A DNA stretch of 64,000 nt from Eumeta japonica (taxonomy: Eukaryota > Arthropoda > Insecta > Lepidoptera > Psychidae), in NCBI GenBank assembly GCA_005406025.1, contig BGZK01000071.1:794961-858960 (forward strand). The letters run 5' to 3'. The notes below the pieces were generated by a model. The model did no database searches, was not told the origin of the DNA, and worked only from the letters and a program-made list of their open reading frames with translations. The first letter of the stretch is position 1; the number at the start of each line of letters is the position of its first letter. This document shows, piece by piece, positions 36,966-50,300 of the stretch. Position numbers and translations under genes: made by a program.

Positions 36966-37218
36966 GTTAGCATTAAATTAAAATATGTATATAAACTTTT
37001 ATACAAATGAAAGGACTTGTAGAATCAGTGTAGTAGTTCTGTTCAAAAGTACGAATACGTGGACGAAATGGGGGACAATAGCTAATAGATATATAAAAAA
37101 AATGTACGTATTCGAATGCACGTTGTGTTACAATTTCAAGTCAATCGAAGAAGACTACTTTTCGGGGAAAAACATTCGCAAGTTGAATTTTTACGTTTAC
37201 ATATATTACACTACTTAC

Positions 37219-37260
37219 ATCTTCGAGAAGGGGCATTTTTCCAGTGGATAGCTCATCCAT
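37219..37260 (-). CDS. Candidate short first exon, minus strand
   Basis: ATG at 37260 opens a 14-codon frame, MDELSTGKMPLLED, ending exactly at a consensus GTAAGT donor (plus strand ACTTAC, 37213-37218). It points towards the P-like gene and lies about 1.1 kb from the divergent MCMBP start. Linking it to the P-like gene is speculative; no intervening exon was found. The plus-strand ORF across the same bases (36985-37251) is probably a shadow. Confidence 0.25.
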
Positions 37261-38331
37261 ATTTTCATTTATAGAAGATACTAACTTTTGTAGTAAAAAA
37301 ACTGTTAACTTTTTATGTACCTAACAGTTGTTTATACTTTTCTAAAAAAAGGAAAACGAAATAAGTACTATAGCACATTCTATATTTACTCTTATGTGCT
37401 CATAACCGTTTAGACTTTGAAAATCAAAATATTTGCTATTATGAGTGTACTGGATACTACGTAGCAGTATATTATTAGTCTACGAGCGAAGGTCCATCCA
37501 CAGATAACAATAAATACATTTTTAGTCTAACTATATGTTTCTAATGAATTTTTATCACAAAATATTACTATACTACCACATAACCTTGATTGATGCGGTA
37601 ACATTAAATTTTTTGTAAAATAACAAAATCTGTAGTCCTAAAAACCCTAAATGTTTCTATTTTTATAATCAGATGATTAGCCAAATACATATTTGTCAAT
37701 GATTTTGTATAGGTGCATTCACGTTACGACGGTTATTGGAACGTCTCACGGGCTTAACTTTAAGCCTTTGCGTTTTTGAACGGTATTAATGTGAACATTC
37801 CCTATTTGTTTTATAGACCGTTACAGGGTTTTGATATTGAATGGTGTAATACGGTTCTTCGGTTAAGAGTACTGAGATATTTTTGTCAAAAACTCTCATG
37901 ATTTAAGAAAACCAATTGAGCTAAATCGTGATTACACCTTTACAGTTCAACTACAGACCAATTGAGTCCTAGCTATTTTTTTTCAATGACATAAAGTTGA
38001 GTACACTTTATCTTTTCTGTTAACAACTGTAATGCACAGCCACGTTGCGGCGTGCAATATTATAATCACTAATGCTTATGAGGAATAGTAGAAAGTTAAA
38101 CTTAGGATTTGCTAAGATTTATAATTACATTTTTGTCTATGATTATAGCCATAGACTATACTCTTTTATATTGTTAGGTATAATTTTCGCGCGCTGTCAA
38201 ATTTAAGGCTAAAATTTTCATGAAAACTCATTTGAAACCGTAATTTCTGTAACAATACTCAATTCGGCAGACCAAAAAGAAAAACAAAATAAAATTCACT
38301 TGATTGCACAGTAACAAGTGGCGTGTAGAAT

Positions 38332-41300
38332 ATGTATAGACTTGGTTCTGATTTCGAAAATGTATCACCAGATCTTTGGATATCTAATGAAAAAGTTTTG
38401 AAGGAAAAGTTATTACAATTATCCAATTGGTCACAGGTACATTTTCTGTGTAATTACTAATACTACTTTTTTTAATTTTTATTTAGAATTTACTTGACCT
38501 TGATATAACCTTTTATCTTTTAGATTCCTTTGATCAATTCAAATGCATCTCATTATTTACCTGATAATTCGATGGTCAGATTTAGGGGGATGATACAAGA
38601 TATGCGCAATCCAGAATTCTACTTTGAGTCATTCGAAGTTTATAATACTCTTACTAATGAGGTGAAAATTAAGTCTGGAAAATATCGGGACACTGCTGAT
38701 ATTCTTGTGAGTATTTTGTCATTGATAGTTGTGGTTGTTCATTGCAAACTAAGTTAATAATAAAATTAAAAAATATATTAACTTATTAAGTAACTATACT
38801 AGTACAAAAGATTAGTGCTTGAATATCATAGGTAATGCATGTGAATGATAATTGGGATCAGAAATTGAAGTTTTAATTAAAAAATATATTTGTATTGTTT
38901 TGTCAATTTTAATTTACAAATATTTTAATAATAAATCTATGTAACTATGACATAAACTATAATATTTTAGTTTTGATTAATAAATTTATATAATATCAAT
39001 ACTAAAAAGTGTTCATATGACAATAAAAGTTTGTGGTGTTGAAGTACAGAGTACTTGAGAAGAACTATATTAGTATTTCCAAAAATTTAAGATTAAATTT
39101 CCTCAATATGAATTAGTCTATATTATGTCATATTACTTTAAATTAATGATGTTTAATAACAACAGCAATTTGCTGTGTTAAGAAATAAAATGTGTACCAG
39201 AAAAAAAATATCTACCAATTTATTTTTAAGTAGTAATGTAGGTTTTAGAATAATTGTAGAATATGAAATAAACACATTATATTTATTCTGTACTACATTT
39301 ATAGAGTCATGGAAAAATTGGAAATTTCATCTGTAAGTCTTATTAAAATAAATTAAATACAAATGTGAGAAAAAATAAATATTTATAATGCATTAAAATA
39401 GTCAACCCAGCATTACAAAAATGGAAAAAAAAATCACTATGCAGACATAGATAGTTTGTTACCATCATATTAATAAGTGAAAAGATATTTATTTAAGGTA
39501 TATATTTAAGAAACTTTTGATGTTGAATTTTTACAGGAAAATGAGAAAATCAATTACACCACTAATCTGAAAAGTGCGGAACGTTTGACCATAGTTGCAA
39601 TTTCGATGCCTGGTTTGAATAAATGGGTACTAGACATTGAAAATAAAGAAAACTATTTGAAACATCTCGAGCAACAGCCCAACACTACCAAACGACTCGG
39701 TTCGGATAGTGGTGTAAAGCTAAAGAGGTCCTACAATGAAGTTGCCGTAGATGATTCTGATGCAATGGACGTGGACAATGTAAATAAATCTCCCAACAAA
39801 GAATTGAAAATTGAGGGAAACGTTGATGGGACTTCTAATGTTGTGTCCAGAGAACATCTACTCAATTTTCCATTGCCTGATGTTTCGAGTCAATCTTGTC
39901 TTATTAAGGTATGTAATAATTATAGTAAAAAACATTAAAATATAAAGCAGAAAACTTGTCATCATAGAATTTACAGTAATATGCATCACAAAGTAATTGC
40001 CTTACTTGCATTACTAAAAAGAATTCCATATTGAAATATTTGATGTTTGGAATTAATTATTTGTAAATATTTAATATATTTTTGGATCTAACAAAATTTT
40101 GATGTTAAAAGTATGTCATAAAACTTTTAATACCAAATTGATTTCAACTTAGTTTATTACATTTTTTGTTTTTTTTTTTTGACACTTTTATATCATATTT
40201 GTAATATTTACTGTAAAAACATATTTAAACAATATAAATATGGGGAATCTGGAGCTCAAGCTCAATTGCAGCGGCGTGGTTCGTCATCTGTCACGTCTAG
40301 TTCCCCGGAGGAGCGAAACAAGAACTGGAGAAGTTCATTTCCATACTCTGAATGTGTGTGGAGGTATGGATGATAAAATCAATGATGTCTGAACTGATGA
40401 AAGAAGGCAACATTCTATACATGAATGAGACTAAAAGGAAAGATAGTGGTGGAGCCATCATACAGAGATCCTTCAATACTTATTCGTCTGGCATTGATCA
40501 GAGCCGATGAGGATGCTGCGGTATTGGCTTCCTATCATCCTATCAGAAAGATTATCTGAATGTATAAACCGTTATGAATGTATAAGTTCAAAGCTCCTCT
40601 GGCTCTGAGTTAAAATTAGACTGACATGTATTTTTATTTTAGGTATATATATATGCCTCAGATATGGCCAAACCCCTCAAGGAACGGGAGGAGTTTTTGG
40701 GCTGATGTGAGGGACTTATTAATGAAATGTAACAAAAACAAAAGAATCGTAATATTAGATTATTTTAATGGCTGGGTGTGTGTATTACGGGACGAATATG
40801 AAAAAGTTTTAGGTAAATTTGGAGATGAAAGAGTGAATGAGAATGGTGATTGTCTTCTACTGTCTCAAGAGTTTAACTTGTGTGTGACAAATATTATGTT
40901 TGACCACAGAAAGATACATTCATATAGTTGGTGGAGAGGAGAAGACAAAAGCATAATAGACTTTATAATTGTGGATGATAGGTTGAGAAGCAAAGAAGTA
41001 AAGCGTGAGTGTACCGTGGTGTCAACATTGGTACAGACCATGTCTTAGTGGTCTGTCAAATTAAGGCTTTATGCCAGCGTTGGCAACACCATACGAAAAT
41101 TGTTAAAATGGAGCTTGAACGAATAAAAGTTAGTAAGCTTCAGGATCTGAATGTAAAAGATGAGTATGTAGAGCGATTGAAAGATAGTTTGGGTGAAATC
41201 AAATGGTATGAATGTTTAGAACTTTACAGATTACGGAAAGTGACGAAATCTGCATTAGTAAATGAAGCAAAATAGATATGTGGAGTGAATAAGAGAACAA

Positions 41301-44300
41301 ATGTTAGTAAGAAAGATAATGAATGGTGGAATTTCAAAGTGAGGAAAGTAGTCAGTGAAAAGAAGAAAGCACACTGGATTTATGGTCTGCAAAGGCCATC
41401 CACAGAGGGCAAAGAAAGGACATTTTGAAAGATAAGTTAAAAGATGCTGAAAGTACATATAAAGGTACAAAAATGAACACTAAAGATTGTGTTAAAAAAA
41501 GAAAGAATGAAATAAAAGGATGCTATGATAGGAGATTCTCCGATAGTTTCTGGGCAAACCATAAACTTTTTTAATATATGGTGAAGACCCGGAATAATTC
41601 AAAGACGTCATGTATTCATGTAATTAGAGATGATGATGGACATTTACTGAATGAGAAAAATAATGTGAAAGAGCGCTGGAAGAATTATTTCTTAAGCATT
41701 TTTGCATGTGAGGATACAGTTGCAGATGACAATGTTACTTCAACTGAGTATATGATTGATGATGCAAATAAAAGTGAAATTACAATGGATGAAATTATGA
41801 AAGCACTAAAATGTATGAAAGTTAGAAAATTTAAATATGATATAGTTATGTCAGATATGTTGAGGGGTGGTGGGGGTATAGTGGCAAGGTACCCGATGAC
41901 TGGTTTAAAGCTGTCATTGTACTCCTCTATATAGGGAAAGGCTCATGGCAGGTTTACACAAATTACCGCCCTATAAGCCTCCTCAGCATCTTTTGCAAAC
42001 TGTATGCTAAAATCATTATCGAAAAGTCATGAATGAGACTGAAAACAATATCTGGGATGTACAAGCGGGATTTCGAAAAGGGATGGGGTGTACAGACCAA
42101 ATTTTTTCATTGCGAAACAATGCAGAAAAGTTTTTAGCCAGTAGCCAAAAGGTTTTTTGTATTTTCGTAGATCTGGAAAAAGCTTAAATTATGACAGAGT
42201 GAAAAGAAATTATCTGAGGAGAACCCTTTCCATATATGGTGTGAGTAGCGGATTTATATAGGCACTGCAATCCCTATACAGGGGTTCCAGTGCGTGCGTC
42301 AGAATAAATGGGGCATACACTGATTGATTTGACATCCGCAGGTGTGTCAGACAGGGATGTTTAGCTTTACCATGGCTATTCAACCTATTCATGGATAGCT
42401 GTCTGTATGATTTGAAAGAGTATGAGTGTGGGCTAAGGATGGATGTCTGTCAAATGCCTCCGGTACGCCGACGACCAAATAATCTTTGCGCCGTCGGCGT
42501 GTGGGCTGCAGGAGATGGTAAATAAAATTAATGATTCTGTTAAGAAAAGGGGTATAAAAGTAAATGTTACATTTGGTCCAGATTTGTAAGTGGTGACTGC
42601 AAAAAGAACAAATGATATCGCATTGTATATCAAATTTGGAGAAAATAATTCAAAAACTATACATCATGAAAATAATTAATGATCTATTTAAGCTTCTGCT
42701 AATGAAGCCCTTTCATATGACAAATTCAAAATTTGGATCATCGTTTCTTGCATAAAGATCCTGATTTTTTTTGTGATTTAATTAAAAATAAACAGCTTTC
42801 AGATTTTTTCTTCTGTAAAAATTTGTAAAACTTTAAAAAAAATGTATAAAAAGATTTGCTTACCCATACAATTATGACCACGCATTGTTTAACCTGATTG
42901 ATTATGTACTTTAAGAAGTAGACTATATTTTTTTATAATATAATTACAAATGTATGATTTTTTCCTATACTTGTAGTATAAGACGGTATTACTTGCCAAA
43001 TTTCATAGTTCTAGATCAACGGAAAATACCCTATAAATTTTGATTCCCTTGAGAGTGTCAAAATATATGTTTTTTGCAGCATAAACTGCTGTATATTTTT
43101 TTCACATTAACTTAAAAGTTTGATATTTTCACAACTTTAAGGGACTGGTAAATTTGAGTATATGGTTTTAATTTCAACTGAATACCTCCATGCATTCCCG
43201 AGGTAAAGGGTCTTGACAGACAGACAGACGGACAACAAAGTGATCCTATAAGGGTTCCGTTTTTCCTTTTAAGGTACAGAACCCTAAAAAGGGCCAAATT
43301 TTAAACACCTGAAACCGATGAGCTTGCATGAAAAGATTGATGGATGTCAGTGAGGCAAAAGAGATATGCAAAGATCGTACCATGTGGAAATGAATAGTTT
43401 CTGCCTACCCCTCTGGGAAATAGGCGTGAGTTTATATTATTATTATTAAACATAGGGCTATATATATATATAATCATAGTTGCATGATTAATCTATATAC
43501 AAAATAAATCAAAATTGGGTGTGTCTGTATATTGAAGGCATGTATGAAAACTGGAAAGGGGAGATAATAAAACAAAGATAATACAAAAGAAAACAATTTT
43601 TAATTTTTTTGTATATGTCTTTTTGTATATGTCTTTTCGTACACCTGTCTGAAATTACAGATCAAAATTTTAATGCAGTTTTCATGATTAGAGCTTGGCT
43701 TGGAGTACAATATCGGCTTTATTTCATTTAAATTGGATGTCAGGAAAAAGTTATTTCCTGGGTTGTATAAAGTATAAAAATTCTTTGTCACAGAAAGCTA
43801 CACTATCCCAGAATAATATAACCTATATTAATTTTGATACTAGCATTTGTTCTGGCGTCATACAAAGTAGAACCATGAGCGGTGTTGTAATTGAAAGAAG
43901 GACGGGGAGCAGAATTTAAAACCAGGACTGGGATCAAAATTGAGATCTGAACTGGATTAAAATAGTGTCGGAATGGAATTAAAATCAAGAGTGGAATCGG
44001 AATCCAAATCGAGAACAGTACCTGAATCATAATTGAAAGCAGAAATGAGTTTATGATTGACAACAAGGTCCTATCTATATAAAACATGGAGGAACACATT
44101 CCATGCCCACTTGGGACAAGCTTGGGCGGAAAGCTAGTATTAAATATTTTTTCATACTTTCCTCGATTAGTATTACACACTAATGTATTATGATTAGTAT
44201 TTCACACAGATTTCACGTTAATGTGTATGTCCCTTCATTTGATTGTGACGTCACATCTTTTATCTATTTTATATATCTCTATTTTTTTTATTGCATTTTT

Positions 44301-47300
44301 AAATTTCTTTTTATGGAAATTATAGTTTTTTCATTACTTTGTTAATCCACTTTTTCTCGATGTAAATGAATTCCATAAGCGATTACTGGATGAAGCCTAT
44401 TTGAAAGCTAGATGGAGGTTTTCAAATACTATTATAATAGAAAGATATTGTATTTCTTAATTTTTAAGTAAAATAAAATTCACTTTCATTGTATTGCAGA
44501 TTTATGATGACAATGATAATTTGAAGCTTAATGACATGGTAGAAATAGTGGGATTTTTATCAGTGGATCCAGCTTTGAATGGAGAGTTTCAAAAAAATGA
44601 CACAATGATTGAACTTCATAGTGAAAGTGAAGCTGAAATCATAACCCACAACCCGCCACCCAGTTTGGTTCCAAGAATTCATGCCGTCTATGTGAAAAAG
44701 TTAGATCACTATAATCCACTAGTGGTGGACAATTTCGATAAAGGTACATGAATTTTAATTAAAAATTAAATGTATTAAAAAATTTTTTAGTATAATAATC
44801 TCTAAATAACAATGACTCAGGCTATTACTCGTACTTTCAAATTTAAGAAATGTGCTATGGAATTCGTTTACGTATTACGTATATGCCTTCACAAATGGGA
44901 CTTTTAAGAATCTGTTGCATAAATGAAAATTAAACTTGTATTGATCTAACAATTAAAATGATCATAAAATTTAAATTTTATAATAAATTAATTTTTACAT
45001 AGATATTATATATTAATGCTCTTGTAACATACGCAAATTATGAAACTTACCACACAAACCCCATAAGTTAAATATAATTAAAAAATTACCAAATACAATG
45101 TTTGCCAAATATATAATAATACTAGTTATTGTGTCAAGCTTGGACTCTAAACCTTCCACGCTAGCTTAGGGCATCTTGGGGGTTGCTAACGATCATTGCC
45201 ATTAATGTGGTAAAGCAGATATTTCACATAAGGCAAGCTTTGGAGGTGAAGAAGAGGATGGCATTATCTCACTACTACAATGTGATTAGGATGATTATAT
45301 TCAACAAAAATATTTATTTTAATGATATAAGTTTAATAACACATGTCAAGAATGGCCCATAATTAAGACTATATTATAAAAAAATCTCCTATACTATGAA
45401 TACTAATGCAAATACATGTAATGATTCAGGGTTCCACACTCCACGAAGTTTATTATTAAAAAAACATTTGATTAACAATAGGAATTGGACATGAAGTACA
45501 TCGAAGTTTACTTTTATATAGTGTCATCATGTACAAATAATTTAGCAAATAGTGGTCACTTATTTTTTCTTTTAACATGTAGCTACTTTTAATGAAATAA
45601 GTCTTCCCCTTACCTTTCCATGACACATACTGGGCATTCATAACCAATGGTGGTCTGTGACCCTGATCAAATCATCAGTCCACCTAGTAGAAGGGCATCC
45701 TATGCTGCAATGTCACCACTCGAGAATCTTTCTTTTCCAGCAGTTATTAGTTCCACGAGCGATGACTGAACGACTCATTACCACTTCAACTTACTAATTT
45801 TATTAGAATATACGACCATTTAAAGTAGGAAATTATTGTATTCCCAGCATTAACTGGTCGGTGTGTTTTAGGAACTGTACTAAATGAAGCGAATGCAGCA
45901 AGAGAACATTTATTGAAAGCATTGACGGAATTGTTAGTTGGGGACAAACTTGCTGCTGAGTATTTGATATGCCATTTAATATCATGTGTGTGAGTTTCAA
46001 TAACTATCAGTAATATAATTTTTTTTCATTGTTATATGAAATGAAATAATATACCTTTTTGTAGGTACTTACTCAATAATGCATCTCTAAATTTTTGTTT
46101 GTTGATTTTAATATTTTTTTTTTCGAAGTATTTGAAAGTATTCCTAATAGAAAATTAAAGTTTCTAAAGAAATTTTAGGCCATATTTAATGATGTACTAA
46201 GTTTTATCACAAAGCATACCCAGTACATGTTATGAACTGGATATGAATGTACACATTGTGAAAGATGTTCTTTTTTCTATCTAATCATGCTGGAATGACT
46301 GGATATGTTGAAATAAAATTTTGTATGGAGGACAAATGTCCTGGCATGTGGTATGATATTTTTTTAAAAATAATAAAATTTTAAAATGCTATTAAAAATT
46401 GTAATTGTTATTGTGTCAGAGTTTAATCACTCCATTGCTGAGGCAAGTCCACATTTTTTTTATTACACATTTTGAGCTTGAATTTTAAGCCCTTCATGCT
46501 TGCTCAGTGTGAGTTGAGAAGAGAATGAAATCATGAGCGGGACAGAAATCGAAAGGTCTGTACTCTTAATCAAAAGTGGAACCGTGATAAGAACAAGGAA
46601 CAAACAGGGATTGAAAAAGGAAGTGGTAATCAAATAGGATCAGAATTGATGCCGAGATTCGTCAGTATGAAAGATGAATGAATTTGTTCTACGCTAGCAG
46701 AGTGAAGGCAGTTTGTAATGCTGTTTGAATTTCAGATATCACCGACAGGATACCTTGGCGCTGGGAAAGTTTTGTTTAAATCTATCAAATGTTCCAACTC
46801 AAAAATATCCAAAATATGGGGAGCAATTGTATGATATTATCAAGCAGTTTGTCACCAAAAGTTATTATTTAGCTATGACTTTGTCTAATATGAATACATT
46901 AGCTCTTTTACCAAAGTAAGTAAAATGATTTTATAAAAAGTAGTTCAGATGGTTTTATATGTTTAGAATTAAACCAGATATATTTCTTATAATGGATTTT
47001 TATTATTGTATTTTTTTATGTATTAGGTTTTGTAATAATGCAGTTTTATTTTTGCATGCTAATCATGTAATTTATTACTTTTAAATTATAAAGAATGGTT
47101 TGACAATAAAGGGCACATGGATGTAGTCCTTAAATTGTGTGAATAAGTGTAAGAATTGCCTCCAATCTGCGTCATTAAATTAAATAGTAAATAGAACCTT
47201 ATTTTAATTATATTATAAAATGTGATGTAGGCCATTATATAGGTATTCTTTCCAGAGTCACCTTTTCATGTGATTTTTAATACTACTGTTTTGAAGGTCT

Positions 47301-50300
47301 ATAATAAATAAATAAAATAAAATATTTCTTGCTTCTCATAATGAAAATTACTAAAACAAAAAAGTATATGCAAAATATTCTTTCTGTAAATTTATATGCT
47401 TATTTAGGTACAATTAAAAAAACAATAAATCTTTCTTATTTATATGTTTAGTAATTACTTATAACTGGTGTAATTAATTCCACTTATGTTTTGAAAATAT
47501 GATCAAAAGATTAAAAGTTTTTATTTTAAATTATGTACAATTGAATTAAATAATTAATAACATTACATGTCCAAAAGTTAGTTATTAGATTACATTAATT
47601 ATTAGAATTGGATTTAATCTTATATTGGATAGAATAATATATCGATAGAATTAATTGAGTTTGTTTTTTTTGCTTATTCTTTTTTTTTTACATTTACAAA
47701 TGATTTATTTGTTGTTTAGTTAGGTGTACAGGTGGATGTTGGCAAGAACCCTCTCCATAGAAGGCAAAGGCCTCCTCCAGAGATGCCCAGTATTTTCTAT
47801 CTTCTGCCGCTAATGTCCATTGAATACCTGCTACTTTTGTAGTATTGTCTGCCCAGCATGCATTTGGTCTTCCTCTTTTTCTTTGTCCTGATGGACCTGT
47901 CCGTGATGTTGTTTTTGTAGTCCAGCAGTTATCGCTGAGTCTCGCTACATGCCTGGTCCATCGCCATTTTAGCTTTTGAGAGTAGCTGAGAGCATCAACC
48001 GCCTTAGTTTTCTGTCTTATGTCAGTATAGCGGATTTTTCAAATTTTCTTAATTTTCATTATGATTTTTTCCATACTCCTTTGACAAGATGTAATCTTAT
48101 TTTTTGCTATCCTGGTAAATTTCCAAATCTGATAGGAGATGTTAGTGAGGGGAGTAGGCAGGTGTTCATGACTCTCTTTTTCATCCCTATGGTCATATCG
48201 CTTTTGAGTATTTCTTTGAGGCTCCAGAACTGTTACCATTTTATGTTGACTCTTCTCTCTACTTCCAGTTCGTTATTTTGTTGGTTAAATGAAACTTTTT
48301 TTTTTCCTAGGTAAATGTAGCCATCGACATATGTTTTAAAGATGTATTTTCAAGATATATAGGTCTTTCGATATGGTTCGTCATGACATTAGTTTTAGTT
48401 AGGTTAATTTCTAAGCCCACTTCATGACTTTCTTCCCGTAGAGTTTATCATCAATTGTAGTTCATTTGGTCTTTTATGTGATTTTTAATACTACTATTTT
48501 GAAGGTGAATATAATGTGTATATATATACATAATGTATAGATAACATAATACCATTCTTACAGTATTATGATTTCAAATAAACAGAAAAATCTTTTTTAT
48601 GAGTGTATAAAAATAATTATTATTCTACTCCACTTCCGATTATAATTGCAGAAAGGACTATGAATGCAATCGCCTGACCAGTGGTATTTTACAATTGAGC
48701 AAAAACACTCATCTAATATTAGATGAAACAAAATTAGAACAAGGTCGATTGGATTCCATAGGAGTGGGAAATGTCGCTGCCCTAGGGCATTTGATACAGC
48801 ACCAGAAAGTGGAATACGATTTTAAATATTACAAGATGGAGTTTGACACTGATATTCCAGTATTAATTCTGTCAGAGGGCAAATCATTATTGCCTGTAAG
48901 TATGTATAATATTTTAACCTATTTTTTTAAGCTAAGGATTGGCAAACTTATAGTCCAGATTTGTTATTAAGTTTAAGCATGTTGACATGTTGTACTCTTA
49001 ATTTACTGCTATGTGACTGATTTTGCAATATAAAAATCATTCACATACTAAGTTAGATATGAAATACATAACAAATTGGTATGTTTTGAAAACTAGACAA
49101 ATTATTAAGCCAGCATATTTTTATTCATTTACTTTAGTAGATGCAAGCAAAAATGAAGTTAAAAACTATGAGTATGGCTGTCCCTAGATCTGTGCACATG
49201 TTTGTTTAAATGTTTTAGAAAATTATATGGCTGTTAATATAAATAATAAATATAATAAATTCTTTTGGATAATTTTCCATTTATCCTGAGGATGAACCCT
49301 ATTTGTCATGCTTGAACTCATAACTATTTATTCTAAAGATATTAATGAAATTCATTGGATTTTCTGAGTTCATTTGATGGAAATTATCACTGACTATTTT
49401 TCATTCCTCTTTTATTACATGAACATTTATGTATGTCTGTAATACAAAAAAATCTGTATTTTTTTCTAATTCTTATAAAAGATATTTTTTTAGTACAGAT
49501 AGATCTTATTGGGTATCCAAATATATTTATTTTCATCAGACAGATAGATATGGAATTATATTTTTTAGGGAATTTAGGTAAACAATATTTATATAAAGAA
49601 TTGTAATATATAATAAAAAAAGAATTGAAATGTAAAATAATTTTCATTATCATTATTAATTTAATAATAAAATTGTTATTTGTGGTGGCAAGAGGGTGAA
49701 GGTGGGTAACTTGCAATCAAAATGTATTGCAATCTGTTTGCCTTAACAGCCAGAATAAGAAATATCCAAAAATTCAAAATTTAATGTGGACGAATATTTT
49801 TTAATACACATTTTTTAATAACTTGTTTTTCCAATAAGTTTCCCTTCTAGTTAATTAATTTTTAATACAATAAGCATGTGAAGTGTGCATTTTTGCATTT
49901 TAGTGTTACTTACAAGCAATAAAGGAAACTGACAAAAACATTTATAATATTTATAGTCAATATAAAGATTTTAATTTTTTAAATTATGTATTATAATTAT
50001 ACAACTAGAAGTTGAACTGAATGATTCAACTGATAATGATTTTTGTAGAGTGATTTTCATGTACCACTAAGACCAGAAGAATCATCCCTAGAGATATTTG
50101 ATGCTATCGTCGAGGCTGCTACCTATTATTTGAAGGAGGAAATTATGAACACCATTAGATCTTACTTAACAAATATTAAGTTAGTTAAGTATTCCGTTAC
50201 AGAAGATATACAGGTATATAAAGTTATAGGTTATTAAAGTTTGCTGCGAGTTCGTCCACATGGATATAGAATGCTTCTTTTGTTATTAGGAATATCATTT

